Assembly: GCA_023266075.1 (NCBI GenBank)
Contig: JAHFRX010000081.1
Coordinates: forward strand, 1 to 6,622
Source of the DNA: Legionellaceae bacterium
Lineage (GTDB): Bacteria; Pseudomonadota; Gammaproteobacteria; Legionellales; Legionellaceae
Direction: 5' to 3'
Length of the DNA: 6,622 bases
The notes below the pieces were generated by a model. It was not told the DNA's origin. It saw only the letters and a program-made list of their open reading frames with translations, and did not search any database. The position numbers were made by a program, and so were the translations under genes. Positions 1-6,420 of this stretch are shown here, one piece after another (positions within the stretch are counted from its first letter, which is position 1; every line of letters begins with the position of its first letter).

Positions 1-291
1 ATCGAGCATGGTTTTTGTAATGTCCAAAAATGCCCAGGTCGTTAACCCGCCTAAAGACGCCACAATACTGTAACCGTAAATACCCGCTAAAACGGGGTCA
101 CCATGGGCATAAGCTTTAGCACGATTAAGATAAGGTAGACCACTGATTAATCCAAGAGACATTAGCGCTGTTTTAGCAAGTGTCGGCAAGAGACTTATCT
201 TACGCTCTGGCGAAATATTTAAAAGATCTTGTTGAAGGATGATGTCCAAAGGCATAGATTGCAATTCATCGTCTATATGTTCTTCTAACAC
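1..291 (-). CDS. Partial membrane protein of unknown function (N-terminal 97 residues)
   Basis: This open frame has no stop from its start to the left edge of the window, so the C-terminus is missing. The frame directly follows the in-frame TAG of the cysNC gene. The first usable start is GTG at 291, preceded by AGGA with 7-nt spacing. A later in-frame ATG at 255 has no good ribosome binding site, so GTG is preferred. Residues 1-31 are acidic and polar (HIDDE, QQDLLNISPERK). Two hydrophobic stretches follow, at about 33-55 (ending GLISGLPYL) and 66-89 (VLAGIYGYSIVASLGGLTTW), which look like membrane helices. There is no cleavable signal peptide; the N-terminus is probably cytoplasmic (inference). 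I recognise no family. Its position 9 nt after cysNC suggests co-translation with the sulfate-activation genes. A transporter or membrane-bound enzyme is possible, but nothing visible shows either. Confidence 0.72.
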   Translation of the reverse strand, partial: MLEEHIDDELQSMPLDIILQQDLLNISPERKISLLPTLAKTALMSLGLISGLPYLNRAKAYAHGDPVLAGIYGYSIVASLGGLTTWAFLDITKTMLD

Positions 292-298
292 GATATCA

Positions 299-302
299 TC
301 CT
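299..302 (-). promoter_or_regulatory. Ribosome binding site deciding the GTG start of the left-edge gene
   Basis: On the minus strand AGGA lies 7 nt before GTG at 291 and partly overlaps the TAG stop of the upstream gene. This placement favours the GTG over the downstream ATG at 255. It also suggests that ribosomes finishing cysNC reinitiate here. Confidence 0.55.
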
Positions 303-2166
303 AAAAATGAAGTTTAAAATAAGTCGTGAGCGCAGACATACACACATCTAAATCATGTCGCTCAGTATCTAAAATAATCTCTGCGGCTTTTGGTGCTTCA
401 TATAAAGAGCTAATCCCTGTGAAATGATCGATATGCCCCCGCTTGACCGCTTTGTATAACCCTTTTGGATCGCGCCTTTGACAGGTTTCGATAGATGCAC
501 TGAGATAAATTTCAGTAAAATCAATGTGTAGCAAAGCCGCTTTTTCGCGCACAATTTGGCGCATGTCTTCGTGAGGAGAAATAGCACTGACCAGCACTAT
601 CATCGACTGTGTTGCCATAAGGATGGCTATCTCACCTAAACGTCGAATATTTTCGCGACGCGACTCCTCACTAAACCCTAAATCCACATTAAGACTATTG
701 CGTAAACTATCACCATCCAGTAAACAAGTGACCCGACCTGCTTGCAATAATTTATACTCAAGAAGGCTCGCAAGCGTTGTTTTCCCCGCACCTGACAAGC
801 CCGTAAACCAAATAATTTGTCCTTTTTGCTGATAATATTCACACCGTTGTCCATAGTCTACAAACGGATTCATTTGATTTTGAAAAGTGTGTTGGGCGGG
901 GTCTTGTGTGTGCTCATCTTCAAGATGTGAGAGGATAATACCACCCCCTGCAATATCAAACTCATCGACAATGACAAAGCGCTGCATATCGACATGATTG
1001 GGATCAAATGCCATGGGCTCAAACAAACGAATGGTACATTCCCCCGCTTGGTTAGTTCCTATATGCGTTGCATCCTGTGTGCTTGAAAGGGTCGCTGTAT
1101 CCATTCGATGCTTTATTTTCCCCAAAATCATTCTGGTTTTATAGGTCCCTAATTTAAAGATATATTCTTTATCCTGAATCAGTGGATTTTTACCTAACCA
1201 AAATAAAGACACTTGAATTAAAGTGGCAGTATAAGGCACAGACTCGCCTACACGAGAAACAATGTCGCCTCTTTTCACATAAATTTGTTCATGCAAAGTA
1301 AACCCAATAGAATATCCGGCCGACACGGTGTTTAAAACGGTATCCCTATTAAAAGCTTCTAACGATTTTACGCGACTTGTCTTGCCAGAAGGTGAGAATA
1401 GCACATGATCACCGACTTGAAGGGTTCCTGAACTCATTTGCCCTGCAATAATACGCCGATTATCCTTCTCATTCGTAAATTTATAGACATCTTGAACATG
1501 CATACGAAAAGGTTGCAACTCATCTGAGGGCTTTTTAACAAAACCATCTAAGGTTTCTACCATAGTCAAGCCCTCGTACCAAGGCATATGGTCAGAATGC
1601 GCGACAATATTATCTCCTTGACGACCACATACGGGAATATAGCTTATTGGCTTAAGATTAATTTCTTCTAAAAATTCAGTAAATGCACTTTTGATTTCGT
1701 TAAATTGCACCTCAGAGTAATTGACCAAATCCATTTTATTTACTAAGACAACAACTTGCTTAACATCCAATAAAGCCAACATATATGCATGCCGCTTCGT
1801 ATTTTCCTGAATCTTTTCACTGGCATCGATCACAAGAAATGCCGCTTCAGCACTAGCGGCCCCCGTCACTAAGTTTTTTAAAAACTCAATGTGCCCTGGT
1901 GCATCCAAAATCAAATATCGACGCGTTTGTGTACTAAAAAAACACCGAGCAATGTCAATGGTAATCCCTTGGGTTTGTTCATCTCCCAGCGCATCTAATA
2001 AGAAAGCATACTCAAAAGGCCGAGCATTCATTTCACAAAATTGCTTAACACGCTCTAATTTACCTTGAGGTAGTGCATTCATTTTTGCCAATAAACAACC
2101 CATTAAGGTACTTTTACCATGATCCACGTGACCTACAATCACAATATTCATGCACTCATCATTCAT
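301..2166 (-). CDS. cysNC: Bifunctional sulfate adenylyltransferase subunit 1 / adenylylsulfate kinase (CysN-CysC fusion)
   Basis: This fused cytoplasmic enzyme has a GTPase half that drives CysD to make adenosine 5'-phosphosulfate (APS) and a C-terminal half that phosphorylates APS to PAPS. From ATG at 2166 it has 621 residues, close to the usual NodQ/CysNC size. The GTPase domain shows GHVDHGKST (12-20), the GITID switch region (67-71), DAPGH (88-92) and NKMD (143-146). Translation-factor-like beta-barrel domains follow (about 215-415, with PSGKTSRVKS). The APS kinase begins near 440, with P-loop GLSGAGKTT (456-464), DGDSLR (484-489), the ISP serine motif (529-531) and DPKGLY (566-571). GTG at 2169 is an alternative start, but ATG fits better because it forms TGATG with the cysD stop and lies 8 nt after AGGA. 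Odd points: the G5 region reads CGRQGDN where family members usually have a serine, and the loop after ISP (HEDMR) differs from the E. coli-like HRAER. All core motifs are intact, so it is probably active. Confidence 0.96.
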   Translation of the reverse strand: MNDECMNIVIVGHVDHGKSTLMGCLLAKMNALPQGKLERVKQFCEMNARPFEYAFLLDALGDEQTQGITIDIARCFFSTQTRRYLILDAPGHIEFLKNLVTGAASAEAAFLVIDASEKIQENTKRHAYMLALLDVKQVVVLVNKMDLVNYSEVQFNEIKSAFTEFLEEINLKPISYIPVCGRQGDNIVAHSDHMPWYEGLTMVETLDGFVKKPSDELQPFRMHVQDVYKFTNEKDNRRIIAGQMSSGTLQVGDHVLFSPSGKTSRVKSLEAFNRDTVLNTVSAGYSIGFTLHEQIYVKRGDIVSRVGESVPYTATLIQVSLFWLGKNPLIQDKEYIFKLGTYKTRMILGKIKHRMDTATLSSTQDATHIGTNQAGECTIRLFEPMAFDPNHVDMQRFVIVDEFDIAGGGIILSHLEDEHTQDPAQHTFQNQMNPFVDYGQRCEYYQQKGQIIWFTGLSGAGKTTLASLLEYKLLQAGRVTCLLDGDSLRNSLNVDLGFSEESRRENIRRLGEIAILMATQSMIVLVSAISPHEDMRQIVREKAALLHIDFTEIYLSASIETCQRRDPKGLYKAVKRGHIDHFTGISSLYEAPKAAEIILDTERHDLDVCMSALTTYFKLHF

Positions 2167-3044
2167 CACATATATCCTGCTTTACGAAGTGTTTCTAAAC
2201 CACCCATTTCTTTATCCTGAGCCCGACCTGAGCGCTCACTGATATTGGCGAATTGTCCGCTTTTAATTTCTAAAATAATCTCTTCTGGATTCTTAGAACA
2301 AGAAGTCACAATATTGGTGCATGGTGCGCATCCTAAAGAGCGATATCGCTGCCCTTGACCTTGATCATAATACAAACTCACGGTTGGGATTTTTTCACGC
2401 TCGATGTATTCCCAAATATTCAATTCAGTCCAATCGAGCAATGGGTGGACACGAACATGTGAGTTGGGTGGAAAATCGGTTTTATACTGATTCCAAAATT
2501 CAGGCGGCTGCGCACTAACATCCCAGTCATGATTGGCTCCACGTAAAGAAAAATACCGCTCCTTAGAACGACTTCCTTCCTCATCCGAACGAATGCCGAC
2601 AACAACTCCCGTAAATGCTTGGTTATTTTCAAATAACTCATATTGATTGGTTTGATGATTTAACACATAACGCTTACCTGTACCATTTAGCGTATCTGAC
2701 AATGCTTTGGTTTTTAATAATTGACAACAACGCCCTCTATCTACAGTTCCTGCCGGAAACGTTTGTCCTGCATCCAATGCTGCTTCATTTTTTCCCACCA
2801 ATAAAGTTAAATTCCAATCTTTGGCAAATTTGTTCCGGTATTCAATCATTTCTGGAATTTTATAAGACGTATCAACATGGACAAGTGGAAACGGCACATG
2901 GCCAAAAAACGCTTTCCGTGCCAACCACAGTAATACGGTGCTGTCTTTACCAATAGACCACAGCATGCATAAATGATTAAGCTGACTATAAGCCTCTCGC
3001 AGTAAATAAATGCTTTTACTTTCAAGTTGATCAAGCTGATTCAT
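2166..3044 (-). CDS. cysD: Sulfate adenylyltransferase subunit 2 (ATP sulfurylase catalytic subunit)
   Basis: CysD is the catalytic subunit that joins sulfate to ATP, giving APS and pyrophosphate, in complex with the CysN GTPase encoded next. It is cytoplasmic and belongs to the PP-loop ATP pyrophosphatase fold. From ATG at 3044 it has 292 residues, near the normal size of about 300. Visible motifs are the PP-loop SIGKDST (30-36), HVDT (56-59), SDEEGSRSKER (153-163), HPLLDWTELNIWEYI (200-214), YRSLGCAPCT (234-243) and the C-terminal SERSGRAQDKE followed by GYM. The same frame stays open to 3110, but that start would add 22 residues unlike CysD (IPCIPLYYPYS) inside cysQ. The ATG at 3044 has GGAG 5 nt upstream and begins exactly where family similarity begins. 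It overlaps the end of cysQ by 14 nt and shares one base with the cysNC start. Details such as the C-terminal GRAQDKE segment differ from E. coli CysD, so it is a divergent subgroup. Confidence 0.95.
   Translation of the reverse strand: MNQLDQLESKSIYLLREAYSQLNHLCMLWSIGKDSTVLLWLARKAFFGHVPFPLVHVDTSYKIPEMIEYRNKFAKDWNLTLLVGKNEAALDAGQTFPAGTVDRGRCCQLLKTKALSDTLNGTGKRYVLNHQTNQYELFENNQAFTGVVVGIRSDEEGSRSKERYFSLRGANHDWDVSAQPPEFWNQYKTDFPPNSHVRVHPLLDWTELNIWEYIEREKIPTVSLYYDQGQGQRYRSLGCAPCTNIVTSCSKNPEEIILEIKSGQFANISERSGRAQDKEMGGLETLRKAGYM
2175..2178 (-). promoter_or_regulatory. Ribosome binding site for cysNC, inside the cysD 3' end
   Basis: AGGA on the minus strand lies 8 nt before ATG 2166 and 5 nt before the alternative GTG 2169. 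It sits within the last codons of cysD. Together with the TGATG junction it indicates coupled translation, which would help balance the two sulfurylase subunits. Confidence 0.5.
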
Positions 3045-3840
3045 GTTCGCTCCGTAAAAGATCATTGAGTAAGGATAATAAAGGGGTATGCAAGGTATGA
3101 CTGCTCGCAATAATTCCGCTCGTAATTAAAGGATTGCGTTGATTGTAAGTAAAACGCTCGCCAGAACCATTAGTGATTAAGCCTCCCGCCTCACTTAAAA
3201 TACAATCTGCTGCGGCAATATCCCATTCACACAAAGGGGTTTTTCGAATAGACGCATGCATACGCCCATCAGCAATGGCACAATATTTCATAGCACTGCC
3301 TCCGGGTATAAATTCACACCCATTCATTTTTTTCATGATGAAAGACACCCAAGAACTAGAGTGAGAGCGACTGATCGCACATTTCAAATGGTGAAGTGTC
3401 GATTTATCCTCAACATGAATGGCTGTCTCTGTCTCATTGAAAAGCACATGAGCCCCTTGATCTTGCATCGCATAATAAAGACGATTTTGAGCGGGTACGC
3501 TGATGATACCCAGAATAGGCACCCCTTTTTCAACAAGTGCCAAATTTATCGTAAATTCGCCATTTTTGGCAATAAACTCTTTTGTGCCATCTAGCGGATC
3601 TAGAATCCAGACGTGCTCGGCCTCTAAACGCGATAAATCATCAACACTTTCTTCAGACAAAATAGGATAGGGGAAAGATTGCTCTAATATGTGGCAAATA
3701 ATGTGATTGGATCGCTCATCCGCAATGGTAAGCGGTGACTTGTCTTGTGCTTTATAAACCACATCAATGCTGTCTTGTTGATAGACTTGCATGATAGCAT
3801 GAGCTGCCTCTTGAACCGCTTGAATGGCTATGTTTAACAT
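3031..3840 (-). CDS. cysQ: 3'(2'),5'-bisphosphate nucleotidase CysQ (PAP phosphatase)
   Basis: CysQ hydrolyses 3'-phosphoadenosine 5'-phosphate (PAP), the product left when PAPS donates its sulfo group, to AMP and phosphate. It can also act on PAPS itself. The protein has 269 residues, slightly longer than E. coli CysQ, and is of the magnesium-dependent, lithium-sensitive inositol-monophosphatase fold. Visible signatures are KSPLTIAD (34-41), the metal-binding SEES (62-65), DPLDGTKEF (81-89), GGSAMKYCAIADG (180-192) and CEWDIAAADCILSEAGG (204-220), including the WD pair that completes the metal site. ATG at 3840 has AGGA 6 nt upstream and overlaps the aminotransferase stop by 7 nt; cysD starts before this gene ends. 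Placement directly before cysD and cysNC suggests that PAPS synthesis and PAP clearance are made together. A generic inositol monophosphatase is the alternative, but the SEES/DPLDGTKEF pattern and context favour CysQ. Confidence 0.94.
   Translation of the reverse strand: MLNIAIQAVQEAAHAIMQVYQQDSIDVVYKAQDKSPLTIADERSNHIICHILEQSFPYPILSEESVDDLSRLEAEHVWILDPLDGTKEFIAKNGEFTINLALVEKGVPILGIISVPAQNRLYYAMQDQGAHVLFNETETAIHVEDKSTLHHLKCAISRSHSSSWVSFIMKKMNGCEFIPGGSAMKYCAIADGRMHASIRKTPLCEWDIAAADCILSEAGGLITNGSGERFTYNQRNPLITSGIIASSHTLHTPLLSLLNDLLRSEHESA
3050..3053 (-). promoter_or_regulatory. Ribosome binding site that fixes the cysD start
   Basis: GGAG on the minus strand lies 5 nt before ATG 3044, within the last codons of cysQ. 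It supports the 292-residue CysD over the longer frame starting at 3110. Confidence 0.6.
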
Positions 3841-4928
3841 CGTTTTTCCTGGATTATTTCACTCAATGCCTTCTGAAGCGAGTCCATTTCACCCATCGTT
3901 CCTATTGTGAATCGTAAGCAACTTGGTAATCGATTGCTCGCCATCGGTCGCACAATAATCCCTTTCATTTTCAACGCGCTAAATACTTCTTTGGCTAAAT
4001 CGGCCGATAGAAAATCAACCAACACAAAGTTCGCCTCACTTGGATAGGGTGTTAACCCTAACGCGCTACAATGCGCCGTAAATACTTGGCATAAGTGCTT
4101 GTTTTGCACCCGTAACTCTTGAATACGCTCTTTATCATGCACAAGTGCTGCAACCGCCGCAGATTGCGCCGCACTACTTACAGACGCCGGTGCTTGTAAC
4201 ACTTTAAGTGCATGGATTATCGGTAAAGGACCGTACAACCAACCCATGCGCGCACCCGCTAATCCATATATTTTTGAAAACGAACGAAGTACACACACAT
4301 TGTCATATTCATTCACCAACGACAGTCCACCATCATATTCCTCAGCGTTTACATATTCCGCATAGGCCGCATCAATAACCAATAAAATGTCTTGAGGTAA
4401 GCGCTCACGAATCTCACGTAAAGTGCTTAAAGGAATAAAAGCCCCTGTTGGATTATTCGGATTATCAATCAAAACCAGTTTGGTCCGCGATGTACATGCA
4501 CCTATAAGTGCTTGAGGATCAATAAACTGCCCGACTTTAGCACTTGCTCGTATTAGAGTAGCACCGACTCGTTGCGCCGCCGTTTCATAAAGCGCATAGC
4601 CATGTTTTAACACAAGCATTTCGTCTTGTTGAGACAGTAACGCCTCAGCCAGTAAAAAAATAAGGGCCGCAGATCCATTACCACAAACTATTTTCTCCCC
4701 CGACAGGTGATGGTGTGCCGCCAATTGATCTATGACCTTACGACATGAGCTGTCTGCATACCGATTGGTTTGTTGCATACTCATTTTCACTGCATCAAGC
4801 ACTGCCTCTGATGGAGGATGGTTGTTTTCATTGGAAGCAAGATGAATGACTTTTTCAAATCCCGGCACAGAAGACTCGCCTACAGGATATAACTGCATCG
4901 CACGAATATAAGGCTTAATGTTTGACAT
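3834..4928 (-). CDS. hisC: HisC-family pyridoxal-phosphate aminotransferase (histidinol-phosphate aminotransferase-like)
   Basis: This is a fold-type I PLP-dependent aminotransferase of the histidinol-phosphate/aromatic family, cytoplasmic, 364 residues from ATG at 4928 (normal HisC length). Visible features are the N-terminal LASNEN segment (about 30-35), the GNGSAAL cofactor-phosphate region (83-89), DNPNNPTG (155-162), DAAYAEY (187-193), the PLP lysine in SFSKIYGLAGARMGW (Lys 219) and the C-terminal LRFTIGT with the carboxylate-binding arginine. HisC enzymes usually continue NEN with PLGPSP; here it reads NENNHPPS, so substrate preference may differ. No other his gene is in the window, so a role in histidine synthesis is not supported by context. 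Related enzymes use aromatic amino acids, and that is equally possible. GTG at 4931 is an alternative start; the ATG forms TGATG with the hydrolase stop. It overlaps cysQ by 7 nt. The symbol reflects family only. Confidence 0.85.
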   Translation of the reverse strand: MSNIKPYIRAMQLYPVGESSVPGFEKVIHLASNENNHPPSEAVLDAVKMSMQQTNRYADSSCRKVIDQLAAHHHLSGEKIVCGNGSAALIFLLAEALLSQQDEMLVLKHGYALYETAAQRVGATLIRASAKVGQFIDPQALIGACTSRTKLVLIDNPNNPTGAFIPLSTLREIRERLPQDILLVIDAAYAEYVNAEEYDGGLSLVNEYDNVCVLRSFSKIYGLAGARMGWLYGPLPIIHALKVLQAPASVSSAAQSAAVAALVHDKERIQELRVQNKHLCQVFTAHCSALGLTPYPSEANFVLVDFLSADLAKEVFSALKMKGIIVRPMASNRLPSCLRFTIGTMGEMDSLQKALSEIIQEKRC

Positions 4929-5773
4929 CACTCATCTCTCAAAAACGAACGGATAATCGTCGCAACACGCGTTGGGGAATCTATGTGCACATGATGAGAG
5001 CCGGTCACATCAACAACCTGCAGTGAAGACATACCCTCTGTTTCATTATTTAAATTTTGACCTTTCAACATCCCATTGTCTGCTTTGATTAATAAAGAAG
5101 GACAAACAATACTGCGCAAAATGAGTTGCGATTGCGTGTGTGTCATTGAGCGGTGCGACTTAAAATGTAAGCGCCTGTCCGTACGCGATGCAAACCCATT
5201 AGATACAGGATAGAGATCTCTTATCGCTAATAATTCAGCCGCTTTTTTAGAACACTCTGAAAACATACAGCGAATATCTACCGCTTCATCGATGGTGTTG
5301 TATATGGCTTGTCGCGCGGATTGATGTTTACGACTTTGCATGTTCAATTGAAATTGTTCAAGATAAGCACCATCAGCGACCACCGGAGGCCCAAGCTTAT
5401 CAATCATGATTAAATGCGAAATTTTCTCCGCAATCGCAGCTGTTAAGACAGCGCCAATACCTGCGCCCAATGAATGCCCAACCACCGAAAACCGTTCCCA
5501 GCCTAACTCATCAAGTACACTGAGCAAAATGAGCACCTGCGCGTCTAGTGTATACAGCGCATGCTTAGGCAAATGTGGCGAACACCCATGACCAGGAAGA
5601 TCAGGGGCCACGATATAGTAATCAGACAATAAATCCGCCAAAGATGCAAAGCTCGATGAATTCTCTAACCAACCGTGCAACGCCAATAAAGGTGGATTTC
5701 TTTCATCCCCCCATACTTGGGCATTCAGTTTAAAATCTGTGCCTAAAATCACTTCTTTTTTCAACATATTCAT
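4928..5773 (-). CDS. Alpha/beta hydrolase, serine hydrolase (SERHL/MEST-like)
   Basis: This is an alpha/beta-fold hydrolase of 281 residues from ATG at 5773, cytoplasmic, with no signal peptide. LHGWLENSSSF (about 32-42) supplies the oxyanion-hole HG. DLPGHGCS (58-65) is the usual conserved turn, and VVGHSLGAG (97-105) carries the nucleophile Ser 101. The likely acid is the Asp in KADNG (about 232), and the likely catalytic His lies in GSHHVHIDSP (258-267). The HGWLEN and SHHVHID motifs together with an RTDRRLHF segment (197-204) resemble the bacterial relatives of serine hydrolase-like proteins and MEST. Substrates for that group are largely undefined, so no ester or amide target is claimed. 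TTG at 5776 could also start the protein, but ATG at 5773 shares one base with the TGA of the GST gene (TGATG). The ribosome binding site is weak (AGAG), which fits translation coupled to the upstream gene. Confidence 0.88.
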   Translation of the reverse strand: MNMLKKEVILGTDFKLNAQVWGDERNPPLLALHGWLENSSSFASLADLLSDYYIVAPDLPGHGCSPHLPKHALYTLDAQVLILLSVLDELGWERFSVVGHSLGAGIGAVLTAAIAEKISHLIMIDKLGPPVVADGAYLEQFQLNMQSRKHQSARQAIYNTIDEAVDIRCMFSECSKKAAELLAIRDLYPVSNGFASRTDRRLHFKSHRSMTHTQSQLILRSIVCPSLLIKADNGMLKGQNLNNETEGMSSLQVVDVTGSHHVHIDSPTRVATIIRSFLRDE

Positions 5774-6420
5774 CAATACTCTAAACGGCCTTTCATCTCA
5801 TGAAAAGGAATCATCACGTGCTCACGATAGGCAGGGCGCTCTTGTAAACGTTGATACCACGCATTAACTCGCGGTAAATGTGGTCGCTCTATGTCCAACT
5901 CAAAATAGCGATACAAGCCAGTTCCTACCGTTATATCTGCCAATGACAATTGATCCGTACAAAGGAAATCATGATCTTTGAGTTGCTGCTCCAATATGTG
6001 GAAGTGCTTGTTACAACAGACAAGGCTTTGATGAATTTGAGGCCAATTTTTTTGTGCGTCTGGGGTACGATAAAATCCCCAAAATACGCCTGTTAAAAAA
6101 TCGGGCTGGAAACTCGTTTGAGCCCAATCCATCCATGGGTCAATTTTTCCCCTCACCTTTACATCGTCAAACCAAAAGGTCTCTTGCGCATAGGTCGCCG
6201 CCAAATAACGCAATATGGCATGTGATTCCCAAATGATAGTGCCATTATCAGATAAAACAGGAATTCGAGCATGGGGATTCATCGCTATAAAGTCGGCATG
6301 ATCAAGTCCACCAAACGCACCGCCTACTGAAATATGCTGATAAGGCAACGCGAGCTCCCCCATCAACCATCTGACTTTCTGGACATTATAAGAACTATTT
6401 CGCCCCCAAACGATTAGCAT
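5773..6420 (-). CDS. Glutathione S-transferase-like protein
   Basis: A cytosolic-type GST of 215 residues, the standard length. The N-terminal thioredoxin-like domain (about 1-78) has the GRNSSYNVQKVRW segment, where Ser/Asn residues 8-12 occupy the usual activating position, then NPHARIPVL with the cis-proline (54), and WESHAILRYLA containing the Glu-Ser pair (65-66) that binds the glutathione gamma-glutamyl group. The helical C-terminal domain (about 88-215) includes LSLADITVG, with the family's conserved N-capping Asp. Such proteins conjugate or reduce electrophiles with glutathione; the natural substrate cannot be read from sequence. ATG at 6420 has GGAG 6 nt upstream and overlaps the amidohydrolase stop by 7 nt, and the gene meets the hydrolase in a TGATG junction. 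A GST linked to a hydrolase could handle a thiol adduct, but a stress role is also possible. Confidence 0.9.
   Translation of the reverse strand: MLIVWGRNSSYNVQKVRWLMGELALPYQHISVGGAFGGLDHADFIAMNPHARIPVLSDNGTIIWESHAILRYLAATYAQETFWFDDVKVRGKIDPWMDWAQTSFQPDFLTGVFWGFYRTPDAQKNWPQIHQSLVCCNKHFHILEQQLKDHDFLCTDQLSLADITVGTGLYRYFELDIERPHLPRVNAWYQRLQERPAYREHVMIPFHEMKGRLEY

Noticed and set aside
369..587. 72-codon minus-strand frame inside cysNC
   Set aside because: It is a shifted-frame shadow of the APS kinase domain, whose real frame carries DPKGLY and FTGI motifs.
2420..2641. 73-codon minus-strand frame inside cysD
   Set aside because: It is a shifted-frame shadow of conserved cysD sequence, including the SDEEGSRSKER region, with no frameshift evidence in cysD.
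2615..2956. 113-codon plus-strand open frame
   Set aside because: It lies wholly antisense to the well-conserved cysD, has no recognisable domain, and has a composition that follows from reversed cysD codons.
3256..3594. 112-codon plus-strand open frame
   Set aside because: It is antisense to conserved cysQ motifs (DPLDGTKEF lies opposite it), with no family resemblance and no plausible gene context.
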